The notes under the pieces are model-generated. The model had not been told where the DNA came from. It worked only from the letters and a program-made list of their open reading frames with translations, and did no database searches. The position numbers and the translations under genes are program-made. Below are positions 14,826 through 21,830 of a DNA stretch of 22,240 bases, piece by piece. Position 1 is the stretch's first letter; every line of letters begins with the position of its first letter. Origin of the DNA: an uncultured Erysipelotrichaceae bacterium (lineage in GTDB: Bacteria; Bacillota_I; Bacilli_A; RF39; UBA660); the NCBI GenBank assembly GCA_902783915.1, contig CACZSX010000066.1, positions 1 to 22,240 of the forward strand. The letters are read 5' to 3'.

Positions 14826-15530
14826 CTATTTTAATGGTTTTTTAATTATCTTATCATAACTTCTAGGATACATAATATTTATATCTTTTATCTTTTTAAT
14901 TACTACTAAATTTCTAATACTATTTTCTATTGGTAATTTAAATGATATTATTCTTTCTAATTTTGAATTTAATTTATCTAAAAATTCTATATTTTTTATT
15001 TCATCGTCTATATTAGCCTTCATAGGTATAAAATATCCATTTATTTTTAATCCTGGTATACATAATTCACTAATAATATTTAATTTAGATACTGCTCTAC
15101 ATGTTATTAGATCATACTTATTTCTATTATTTCTAATAAAATTTTCTGCTCTATCATGTATTGCTTCTATATTTTTTAATTTTAATTCATTAATTACTAA
15201 TTTTAAAAATTCTATTCTTTTATTTAGTGCATCTACTAAAGTAATATTTAAATTTGAAAATACTATTTTAAGTACTATTCCTGGAAAACCTGCTCCTGTA
15301 CCTATATCACAAATATTTAAATTTTGATTTAAATTTATTGCTTTTATTAGAGTAATACTATCATAAAAATGTTTTAAATATACTTCTTTTTCTTCTGTTA
15401 TCCTTGTTAAATTTATTTTTTTATTCCATTCAAGTAAAAGATTATAGTACTTATCTAATTGTTCTAATTGTAATTTAGTTAACTTTACATTTATTTTTTT
15501 TAATTCTTCTAAAAATTCATCTTTATTCAT
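14826..15530 (-). CDS. rsmG: 16S rRNA (guanine-527-N7) methyltransferase
   Basis: Methylates N7 of G527 in 16S rRNA; loss gives low-level streptomycin resistance in other bacteria. The 234-residue protein has the N-terminal pattern LDKYYNLLLEWNKKINLTRI (27-44), YLKHFYDSI (51-59) and the SAM-binding motif ICDIGTGAGFPGIVLKI (73-89). It overlaps the end of mnmG by 8 bp; the mnmG-rsmG pair near oriC is conserved across Firmicutes. No own promoter is visible. Confidence 0.95.
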   Translation of the reverse strand: MNKDEFLEELKKINVKLTKLQLEQLDKYYNLLLEWNKKINLTRITEEKEVYLKHFYDSITLIKAINLNQNLNICDIGTGAGFPGIVLKIVFSNLNITLVDALNKRIEFLKLVINELKLKNIEAIHDRAENFIRNNRNKYDLITCRAVSKLNIISELCIPGLKINGYFIPMKANIDDEIKNIEFLDKLNSKLERIISFKLPIENSIRNLVVIKKIKDINIMYPRSYDKIIKKPLK

Positions 15531-17331
15531 TCTTAAAGTACCTCTTCATGTATACAGTTAATATCGATATATCACTAGGATTTACACCACTTATTCTCAT
15601 TGCTTGACCTAAAGATGTTGGTCTTACTTCTTTCAATTTTTGTCTTGCTTCGCTTGCTAAATTAATAATTTTATCATAATCAATACTGTCTGGTATTTTT
15701 TTATATTCTAATTTAAGCATTCTTTCTGCTTCTTTAGTTATTTTTTTGATATATCCTTCATATTTTAATATAATTTCTACTTGTTCTAATTCTTCATCTG
15801 TATATTCTTTATCTAAATAAGTAATTATATTTTCTATTTTATTTTCAGGTCTTTTCAAATAAGTTATTGCTTCTATTTTATCTATTTTTATAGTATTTAA
15901 GTATTCAAGTAAATGATTTATATTTTCTTTTTTCTTTTTAAATTTAGAATATCTATCTTCATCAATCATACCTGCTTTATATCCATAATCAGTAAGTCTT
16001 AAATCAGCATTATCATGTCTAAGTAATAATCTATATTCTGCTCTTGATGTAAGAAGCCTGTAAGGTTCTTTTGTTCCCTTTGTTACTAAATCATCAATTA
16101 ATACTCCTATATATGCTTCGTTTCTTTTTAAAATTAAAGGTTTCTTATTTTCTAATTTTAAACTTGCATTTATACCAGCCATTAATCCTTGACATGCAGC
16201 TTCTTCATATCCACTTGTACCATTTATTTGACCAGCTGTAAATAAATTTTCTATTATTTTTGTTTCAAGTGATGCATTTATTTGAGTTGGATATATTGCA
16301 TCATATTCTATTGCATATGCATATTTTTTTATAATTGCATGTTCTAAACCTGGTAAACTATGTACCATATCCTCTTGTATATCTTTAGGCATACTTGTTG
16401 AAAAACCTTGAAGATATATATCATCATAATATTTACTTTCTGGTTCAAGAAATAATTGATGCTTATCTTTATCTTTAAATCTAACCATTTTATCTTCTAT
16501 TGATGGACAATATCTTGGACCAACTCCAGTAATATCATCAAGTCCTCCATACATACTTGATTTATTTAAATTATCTAATATTATTTTTTTAGTTTTATCA
16601 GTTGTATATATTAGATGGCATGGTTCTTGATTATTAACATCATAATATATTTCGTTATCAAAACTAAAAGTATATGGTTCAGGGTCCCCTTCTTCTCTTT
16701 TAGTTTTACTAAAATCTATACTACTTCTTTCTATTCTTTGAGGTGTTCCTGTTTTAAGTCTTAATATATTAAATCCATATTTTTTTAAATTATCACTTAA
16801 ATGTTTAGAATTTTTTTCATTATTTGGACCACTACTAGTTCTAGTATTACCTACTAATATATCACTTTTTAAATATGTACCAGTAGTTAAAATAACAATA
16901 TTAGATGTTATTTTAGTACCATCTTCTAATACTATTCCTTTAACTGTATTATTTTCTATTATTAAATCTTCTACCATACCCTCTAATAATTTTAAATTAA
17001 CTTGTTCTTCTAAATGTCTTTTCATTTCTTTAGGGTATGTTATTTTATCAGCTTGTGCTCTAAGTGATTTTACAGCTGGACCTTTTGATTTATTTAACAT
17101 TTTTTGTTGTAATAATGTTTTATCTGCACATTTTCCCATATATCCACCAAGTGCATCTATTTCTCTTACTACTATTCCTTTAGCAGATCCACCTATTGAT
17201 GGATTACATGGCATTGTAGCTATATTATTTATATTACCTGTTACTAATAATGTTTTATGTCTTTTAGATGCTGCTAATGCTGCTTCACAACCAGCATGTC
17301 CACCACCCACTACAATTATTTCGTAATCCAT
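15523..17331 (-). CDS. mnmG: tRNA uridine-34 carboxymethylaminomethyl modification enzyme, FAD subunit
   Basis: With MnmE, MnmG builds the cmnm5 group on U34 of tRNAs, using FAD, NADH and methylenetetrahydrofolate. The 602-residue protein starts with the FAD-binding Rossmann motif IIVVGGGHAGCEAALAASKR (GGGHAG at 9-14). It continues with MPCNPSIGGSAKG and ALGGYMG and ends with the helical tail RISGVNPSDISILTVYMKR. It is slightly shorter than the usual 620-630 residues. The ATG at 17331 has GAGGTGAT as its ribosome binding site. Its promoter stands between it and the dnaN terminator. No mnmE is in the window; it often lies just past jag. Confidence 0.96.
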   Translation of the reverse strand: MDYEIIVVGGGHAGCEAALAASKRHKTLLVTGNINNIATMPCNPSIGGSAKGIVVREIDALGGYMGKCADKTLLQQKMLNKSKGPAVKSLRAQADKITYPKEMKRHLEEQVNLKLLEGMVEDLIIENNTVKGIVLEDGTKITSNIVILTTGTYLKSDILVGNTRTSSGPNNEKNSKHLSDNLKKYGFNILRLKTGTPQRIERSSIDFSKTKREEGDPEPYTFSFDNEIYYDVNNQEPCHLIYTTDKTKKIILDNLNKSSMYGGLDDITGVGPRYCPSIEDKMVRFKDKDKHQLFLEPESKYYDDIYLQGFSTSMPKDIQEDMVHSLPGLEHAIIKKYAYAIEYDAIYPTQINASLETKIIENLFTAGQINGTSGYEEAACQGLMAGINASLKLENKKPLILKRNEAYIGVLIDDLVTKGTKEPYRLLTSRAEYRLLLRHDNADLRLTDYGYKAGMIDEDRYSKFKKKKENINHLLEYLNTIKIDKIEAITYLKRPENKIENIITYLDKEYTDEELEQVEIILKYEGYIKKITKEAERMLKLEYKKIPDSIDYDKIINLASEARQKLKEVRPTSLGQAMRISGVNPSDISILTVYMKRYFKNE

Positions 17332-17352
17332 AAAATCACCTCACTCGGTGGT

Positions 17353-17382
17353 ATTATATCACAAAATAAAAAGAATAGTTAA
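17353..17382 (-). promoter_or_regulatory. Probable promoter of the mnmG operon
   Basis: Minus strand: TTAACT (17377-17382), 18-nt spacer, TATAAT (17353-17358). The -35 falls in the loop and 5' arm of the dnaN terminator. Confidence 0.5.
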
Positions 17383-17390
17383 ACTATTCT
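17363..17390 (-). terminator. Intrinsic terminator after dnaN
   Basis: Perfect 8-bp stem AGAATAGT/ACTATTCT (17372-17379 and 17383-17390, 3-nt loop), then TTTTATTTT on the minus strand. It overlaps the dnaN stop codon (TAG, 17389-17391). Confidence 0.8.
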
Positions 17391-18507
17391 AAAATGTTTT
17401 TATAGGTAATACAAGTTGAATTAAATTTTCATCTTCTTTATTTTTAACAATAATAGGTTTTATTTCACTATTAAGCTTTATTTCTACATTTTCACATTTA
17501 AGTGTTCGAAGTGCATCTAACATATATTTAGATGAATATGCAATATTCATATCAACTTTATTATCTTTCTTAATTTTTATTGTTTCTTCCATCTTACCTA
17601 TTTCTTGTGATGTAGAACTTAATATTATACTATTATCTTTTAATTCCATTTTTACTAAATTCTTATCTTTTTCTGATGTTAATAATGAAACTCTGTCAAT
17701 AGTATTAAATAATTCTATTAAATTAACAGTTATTGTTACTTCAAATTTATCTGGTATTAATTTTGAAGTATCTGGATAACTATTATTTAATAATCTTGAT
17801 TGATATAACATATCTTCAGTTTTTATAAGAATATTATTTGAAAATATATGTAATTCTATATTTTTTTCTTCTTCATTTAATATTTTAGTTAATTCTATTA
17901 AATTTCTTCCTGGTACTACTATATTTATTTTAGTATTTATCTTTTCATCTAAATATACTATTTTTTTTGCTAATCTATATGAATCTGTTGCTATACATTC
18001 AAGTTTATCATCTTCTATTTTAAAATTTATACCAGTAAGTACAGGTCTTGATTCTTGAGAAGATACTGCAAATGATGTTTGATTAATTATATTTTTTAAT
18101 ACTTGTTGATTTAGTACAATTGGTTTTTCACTTAAATCAAACTTAATATTTGGAAATTCATTAACATTCATTCCATTAAGAGTATATTCACCTCTTTCAG
18201 TAGATATTATTATTTTTAAACCATCTGTTTCTATAGATAATGTTTCATCATCTAATTTTCTAATAATTTCTAAAAAATATCTTCCTGGTAATATAATAGA
18301 ACCAGTTTCTACTATTTCTTTAATTTGTTTCTTTTTAATAAATGTTTCTATTGCTATATCATCATTAGATGTTGTTAAAAATAAACCTTCCTTAGTTAAA
18401 TCAAATTTTATACCACTTAATACAGGAACTATATTTTTAGTAGATATAGCTTTTGATACAATATTTAATTTTTCATTTAATATTTGTTTTTTAATAATTA
18501 ATTTCAT
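17389..18507 (-). CDS. dnaN: DNA polymerase III beta subunit (sliding clamp)
   Basis: Forms the dimeric ring that holds the replicative polymerase on DNA. The 372-residue product shows three repeated clamp domains: MKLIIKKQILNEKLNIVSKAI at the start, NQTSFAVSSQESRPVLTGINF (about 146-166) opening domain 2, and a C-terminus ending LVQLVLPIKTF-like (IQLVLPIKTF). The last residues of this type form the edge of the client-binding pocket. The start is ATG at 18507 with GGAGG five bases upstream; an earlier in-frame codon at 18519 overlaps that site. It follows dnaA, as in nearly all Firmicutes, with a 111-nt gap that holds a DnaA box. Confidence 0.96.
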   Translation of the reverse strand: MKLIIKKQILNEKLNIVSKAISTKNIVPVLSGIKFDLTKEGLFLTTSNDDIAIETFIKKKQIKEIVETGSIILPGRYFLEIIRKLDDETLSIETDGLKIIISTERGEYTLNGMNVNEFPNIKFDLSEKPIVLNQQVLKNIINQTSFAVSSQESRPVLTGINFKIEDDKLECIATDSYRLAKKIVYLDEKINTKINIVVPGRNLIELTKILNEEEKNIELHIFSNNILIKTEDMLYQSRLLNNSYPDTSKLIPDKFEVTITVNLIELFNTIDRVSLLTSEKDKNLVKMELKDNSIILSSTSQEIGKMEETIKIKKDNKVDMNIAYSSKYMLDALRTLKCENVEIKLNSEIKPIIVKNKEDENLIQLVLPIKTF

Positions 18508-18557
18508 AAAAACCTCCATTTTTTTTTATTTATTAATTTGTTTTTAATATTATTGAT

Positions 18558-18604
18558 GTGATTATTGTGAATAAGTATTATAATCACAATTATTTCTAGT
18601 AAAA
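18558..18604 (-). promoter_or_regulatory. dnaN promoter with a DnaA box inside an inverted repeat
   Basis: A DnaA box (TTATTCACA on the minus strand, 18566-18574) sits between the arms of a 9-bp inverted repeat, TGTGATTAT (18557-18565) and ATAATCACA (18580-18588). A promoter-like pair, TTTTAC (18599-18604), 16 nt, TATAAT (18577-18582), would start transcription over the box. DnaA could therefore repress or time dnaN expression. The box match is certain; the promoter is a prediction. Confidence 0.5.
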
Positions 18605-18618
18605 TTAGATGTTAATAA

Positions 18619-19965
18619 TTATTTTAATTTATTTTTTATATTGTTAATAACTTGTTCTAAATTAGAATCATTTTTAATTTCTTTATCAATTTTATCAAAT
18701 GCATGAATTATAGTAGTATGATCTTTACCACCAAACTCTAATCCAATTCTTGTTAATGATTCGTCAGTTAATATTCTTGATAAATACATAGCAATTTGTC
18801 TTGGAAATGCTATATTATTAGTTCTTTTTTTAGACTTCATATCTTCAACATTTATTTTATAGTAATCTGCTACTACACTTTGAATCTTTTGAATATCATT
18901 TTTAATATATCCATAAGAATTTAAATGTCCTTTTAATGCTTCAGTAGCAACTTCTAAATTAATTTTTTCTTTATTAAACATAGTTGTGTATGCAAATAAT
19001 CTATTTAAAGCACCTTCTAATTTTCTAACATCTGATGTACAATTATTTGCAATATATTCCAAAACATCTTCCTCAATAGGTTTAGCAAGTTCATGTACAC
19101 TTAATTTTTTCTTAAGTATTTGCATTCTTAAATCATAATCAGGTGGATAAATGTTTACTGTTAATCCCCAACTAAATCTAGTTCTAAGTCTTTCTTCTAA
19201 TAATTTTAAGTCTTCAGGTGATCTATCAGAAGAAATAATTATTTGTTTTCCTTCTTGATGTAATTCATTAAATGTATGAAAAAATTCTTGTTGACTTTGT
19301 GTTGCATTAGCAAGAAATTGTATATCATCTATTATAAGTACATCTATATTTCTATATTTATTTTTAAAATAATCAATATTGTCATAGTTATTATTATTTT
19401 TTCTATTAATTCCAATAAAATCTGAAATAAATTTATCACTAGTAACATATAAAACTTTTTTATTACTTTCTTTTACAATATAATTACCAATAGCTTGCAT
19501 TAAATGAGTTTTTCCAAGACCACTACTACCATATATAAATAATGGATTGTATGCTTTGCCAGGATTTTCAGCAACAGCAAGTGCTGCAGTAAAAGCAAAT
19601 CTATTTGATGTTCCTACAACAAAATTATCAAAAGTGTAATTTGAATTTAAGTTTGCTTGTTCTGGATTATTAAAAGGAACACCTTGTTCTTCTATAAAAA
19701 TCTTATTATTTTTATTAACTTCATCTTCTAATAAAAATTCAAATTCAAAATTTGTACCAGTTATTTCATTAATTGTTTCAGCAATTACATCTTTATAGTT
19801 TTCAGAAAGATTTTTTTTATGTAATTGCATAGGTACAACAGCAATAATTTTGTTTTCTTCAATTTTGTTTAAATAAGTATCTTTAAACCAAGTTTCATAT
19901 GAAATAGGTGTAATTTTTTCTTTAATAGTTTCTAAAAATTTGTCCCACAATTGTTTTTCATTCAT
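18619..19965 (-). CDS. dnaA: Chromosomal replication initiator DnaA
   Basis: Binds DnaA boxes at oriC and opens the duplex. The 448-residue protein has domain I (1-80; LWDKFLETIKEKITPISYETWF) for helicase and partner contacts, a short linker, and the AAA+ domain III with Walker A GSSGLGKTH (146-154) and Walker B VLIIDDIQF (209-217). Domain IV has the DnaA signature KDHTTIIHAFDKI (414-426), which contacts the box. The ATG at 19965 is preferred because the protein then begins like other DnaAs. A GTG at 19980, five codons upstream and behind AGGAAAT, is possible. It is transcribed leftward from oriC, and a TTGTTT-17-TAAAAT promoter lies among the DnaA boxes, so autoregulation is likely. Confidence 0.97.
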   Translation of the reverse strand: MNEKQLWDKFLETIKEKITPISYETWFKDTYLNKIEENKIIAVVPMQLHKKNLSENYKDVIAETINEITGTNFEFEFLLEDEVNKNNKIFIEEQGVPFNNPEQANLNSNYTFDNFVVGTSNRFAFTAALAVAENPGKAYNPLFIYGSSGLGKTHLMQAIGNYIVKESNKKVLYVTSDKFISDFIGINRKNNNNYDNIDYFKNKYRNIDVLIIDDIQFLANATQSQQEFFHTFNELHQEGKQIIISSDRSPEDLKLLEERLRTRFSWGLTVNIYPPDYDLRMQILKKKLSVHELAKPIEEDVLEYIANNCTSDVRKLEGALNRLFAYTTMFNKEKINLEVATEALKGHLNSYGYIKNDIQKIQSVVADYYKINVEDMKSKKRTNNIAFPRQIAMYLSRILTDESLTRIGLEFGGKDHTTIIHAFDKIDKEIKNDSNLEQVINNIKNKLK

Positions 19966-19999
19966 ACCATCACTTCCCACACTATTTCCTATCAGTTTT

Positions 20000-20028
20000 A
20001 TTTTAACTATTTTTTATAAAAAAAACAA
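20000..20028 (-). promoter_or_regulatory. Possible dnaA promoter
   Basis: Minus strand: TTGTTT (20023-20028), 17-nt spacer, TAAAAT (20000-20005). The -35 is 9 nt from a DnaA box at 20037. The match is weak in an AT-rich context. Confidence 0.35.
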
Positions 20029-20200
20029 TAAAAAAATGTGGATAAATATACTTATCAACAAGTTATTCACAATTAAATAGTCAAAAATTGTCTTATTTTT
20101 ATAAAAAATGTAGTAGTTATTCACATTATCCACATTTTGAATATTTGTATATAAGTTATTCATACTCTTTTTTTTGTGAATAAGTGTGAATAACTAAAAA

Positions 20201-20220
20201 ATACATAAAAATACATAAAA
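20201..20220. repeat. Tandem 10-bp AT-rich repeat in oriC
   Basis: ATACATAAAA occurs twice head to tail (20201-20210 and 20211-20220), between a DnaA box pair (20175-20193) and a single box (20226-20234). It is reminiscent of the AT-rich repeats at which other origins open. Confidence 0.6.
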
Positions 20221-20253
20221 TTGTGTGTGGATAACTTTGTTTATAAAATTAAA

Positions 20254-20290
20254 TTGACTTTTATATATAAAATACGTATAATGTATACGT
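20254..20290 (+). promoter_or_regulatory. rpmH promoter with a 17-bp inverted repeat over the -10 and start
   Basis: TTGACT (20254-20259), 17-nt spacer, TATAAT (20277-20282): near-perfect sigma-A promoter. The -10 and predicted start lie within a perfect inverted repeat, ACGTATA-ATG-TATACGT (20274-20290), which could be a repressor site. Confidence 0.8.
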
Positions 20291-20310
20291 GAAAGACCGA
20301 GGTGAAAAAT

Positions 20311-20439
20311 ATGTTAAGAACTTATCAACCAAATACTAAAAAAGCAAAAAAAGATCATGGTTTCTTTGCTAGAAAAGAAGCTGGTACTGGTGTCTTAAAT
20401 AAAAGAAGACAAAAAGGTAGAAAAAAATTATCTAAATAA
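20311..20439 (+). CDS. rpmH: Ribosomal protein L34
   Basis: A 42-residue, very basic 50S protein reading MLRTYQPNTKKAKKDHGFFA and then RKEAGTGVLNKRRQKGRKKL, ending SK. This is the L34 pattern (RTYQPN, HGFxAR, VLxxRRxKGRKxL). It is two residues shorter than the usual 44. Ribosome binding site GAGGTG, promoter at 20254-20282. It is the first gene to the right of oriC, as in almost all Firmicutes, followed by rnpA after a small hairpin. It is short enough to be missed by length-based searches. Confidence 0.96.
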   Translation: MLRTYQPNTKKAKKDHGFFARKEAGTGVLNKRRQKGRKKLSK

Positions 20440-20443
20440 TAAT

Positions 20444-20463
20444 CCACTAAGAAGTGGTTTTTT
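20444..20463 (+). terminator. Weak terminator/attenuator between rpmH and rnpA
   Basis: A 5-bp stem CCACT/AGTGG (20444-20448 and 20453-20457, AAGA loop) followed by six Ts. The short stem suggests partial termination, giving more rpmH than rnpA mRNA. Confidence 0.65.
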
Positions 20464-20484
20464 GTTATTATAGAAGGTGAAACA

Positions 20485-20826
20485 ATGAAAAAAATTAACA
20501 TTGTTAAAAAAAATTTTGAATTTAGTAATATAATAAAAAATGGCAAGAAATACTATTCAAATATATTAAATATTTATGTATTAAAGAACTCTTATAATTA
20601 TAATAGATATGGTATAAGTATTTCAAAAAAGATAGGAAATGCAGTAGTACGAAATAAATTTAAAAGACAAATAAAAGATATTATTGATAAAACAAATATT
20701 AATTTTAAAGGTTATGATGTATTAATTATTTCTAGAAGTAACTTAAAAGATAGTAAATATTTAGACATAAAATCAAATATATTGAATTTATTTAATATGA
20801 TTGGAGATAAAAATGAAAAGGAATAA
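20485..20826 (+). CDS. rnpA: Ribonuclease P protein component
   Basis: Protein cofactor of RNase P, which trims the 5' leader of tRNA precursors and works with the catalytic RNA. The 113-residue basic protein contains the RNR signature KKIGNAVVRNKFKRQIK (48-64), which contacts the RNA, and the YDVLIISR strand. It starts at ATG 20485 with AAGGTG upstream. Its end overlaps the yidC start by 14 bp, so the two are likely coupled. It is second in the rpmH-rnpA-yidC-jag operon. Confidence 0.95.
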   Translation: MKKINIVKKNFEFSNIIKNGKKYYSNILNIYVLKNSYNYNRYGISISKKIGNAVVRNKFKRQIKDIIDKTNINFKGYDVLIISRSNLKDSKYLDIKSNILNLFNMIGDKNEKE

Positions 20827-21829
20827 AACAAAATTTATAATACTTGCTTTGTGTTTATTTTTACTTACAGGATGTGCTAAAACATTAACTGATGAAAATA
20901 AGAAAGTAATAAAATATAATGCATCAATTATATGTGATTCATGTACATCTAAATGTAATAAAGAAGATAAAGATTGTTTAAAATTATGTGAAAATAAATG
21001 TAATGAAGCAAAGAAAAATCAAACAGGACAAAACTTAATAAAAAATATATTATGTCAACCTACTAATAGGGATGTTATAGAAATATATGAAAAGTATGGT
21101 GTAAGTATGAAAACTATACCAACTTGTCCAAATTTAAAAATAGCATCAAGTTATGAAGGATTATGGGTTAGTTTATTTGTTAAACCATTAGCGTGGTTAA
21201 TAGTAAAGACAGGTATATTATTAAAAAATTATGGTTTTTCATTAGTACTTATAAGTATACTAATACGAGTAGCATTGATGCCATTAACTAAGAAAACAGC
21301 AATGCAATCAGAAAATTTAAAGAAAGCACAACCTGAACTTGATAGATTAAATAAGAAATATGAAAATAAAACAGATAAAGATTCGCAATTACAAAAGAGT
21401 CAAGAGACTATAGTAATATATCAAAAGTATGGTATAAATCCTATGTCTAGTTGTTTATTTGCATTAATTCAAATACCACTTTTATTTGCATTTATAGAAG
21501 CAATTAACAGAACACCAGCAATTTTTGAAGGTAAATTTTTAGGATTGCATTTAGGAATAACTCCATTAACTGCATTAAAAAATGGACAATGGTATTATTT
21601 ACTTGTAGTTATAATACTAGCTGTGGTAACATATTTCTCGTTGAATTTAAACAAAGGAGCAGGAGCACCTGGGGCAGATACTGAAAAACAAATGGGTATG
21701 ATGAATAAATTTATGTTAGTATTTATTACATATGCATCATTAAATTTATCAACAGCTATATGTTTATATTGGATTGCATCAAGTGCATTTACTGTATTTC
21801 AAAATTTATTAGTAAAGAGAGTGAAGTAG
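20813..21829 (+). CDS. yidC: YidC/Oxa1 membrane insertase, lipoprotein form with a cysteine-rich exterior segment
   Basis: Inserts membrane proteins with or without SecYEG. The start is ATG 20813, with GGAG seven bases upstream. The 338-residue product has a signal peptide with lipobox L18-T-G-C21, as in other Gram-positive YidCs. The conserved core (about 115-338) has five predicted helices and the groove arginine R152 in LISILIRVALMPLTKK. It also has the cytoplasmic hairpin (LKKAQPELDRLNKKY) and SPxxSC-like NPMSSCLFALIQIP. Unusual: between lipid anchor and first core helix, residues 41-105 carry eight cysteines (41, 44, 48, 55, 59, 63, 81, 105), the first six spaced CX2CX3CX6CX3CX3C. I know no such segment in Bacillus SpoIIIJ or YqjG. 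SpoIIIJ-type YidC is needed in sporulation, which fits with spoIIR. The jag gene follows after one base. Confidence 0.95.
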   Translation: MKRNKTKFIILALCLFLLTGCAKTLTDENKKVIKYNASIICDSCTSKCNKEDKDCLKLCENKCNEAKKNQTGQNLIKNILCQPTNRDVIEIYEKYGVSMKTIPTCPNLKIASSYEGLWVSLFVKPLAWLIVKTGILLKNYGFSLVLISILIRVALMPLTKKTAMQSENLKKAQPELDRLNKKYENKTDKDSQLQKSQETIVIYQKYGINPMSSCLFALIQIPLLFAFIEAINRTPAIFEGKFLGLHLGITPLTALKNGQWYYLLVVIILAVVTYFSLNLNKGAGAPGADTEKQMGMMNKFMLVFITYASLNLSTAICLYWIASSAFTVFQNLLVKRVK

Positions 21830-21830
21830 T

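Larger units (their letters stand above)
19981..20310. other. oriC: Origin of replication oriC (dnaA-rpmH intergenic region)
   Basis: A 330-bp gene-free gap between divergent dnaA and rpmH. Exact matches to TTATNCACA on the plus strand: 20063-20071, 20117-20125 and 20126-20134 (the last two abut). On the minus strand: 20037-20045, 20175-20183, 20185-20193 and 20226-20234. One-mismatch boxes: 20052-20060 (TTATCAACA) and 20156-20164 (TTATTCATA). From 20063 rightward, the exact plus-strand boxes lie left of about 20150 and the exact minus-strand boxes right of it, so the groups face each other; the minus-strand box at 20037 stands outside this. AT-only or nearly AT-only stretches at 20072-20110 and 20194-20222 are candidate unwinding sites; the second holds a tandem 10-bp repeat (ATACATAAAA). 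Gene orientation switches here, as expected at an origin. Confidence 0.93.

Noticed and set aside
20110..20116. TAGTAG/CTACTA beside the DnaA boxes as a DnaA-trio
   Set aside because: Only two triplets are present and I could not confirm the correct orientation to the box. Noted within the oriC finding but not annotated.
20355..20546. Minus-strand 63-residue hydrophobic reading frame
   Set aside because: It is antisense to rpmH and rnpA, has no ribosome binding site and comes from A-rich codons read in reverse.
216..21829. UGA almost absent as a stop codon, suggesting mycoplasma-type recoding to Trp
   Set aside because: The DUF1934 gene ends in TGA (9471-9473), and the Trp codons I checked, including conserved ones, are TGG. 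Rarity of UGA fits low GC and small gene number.
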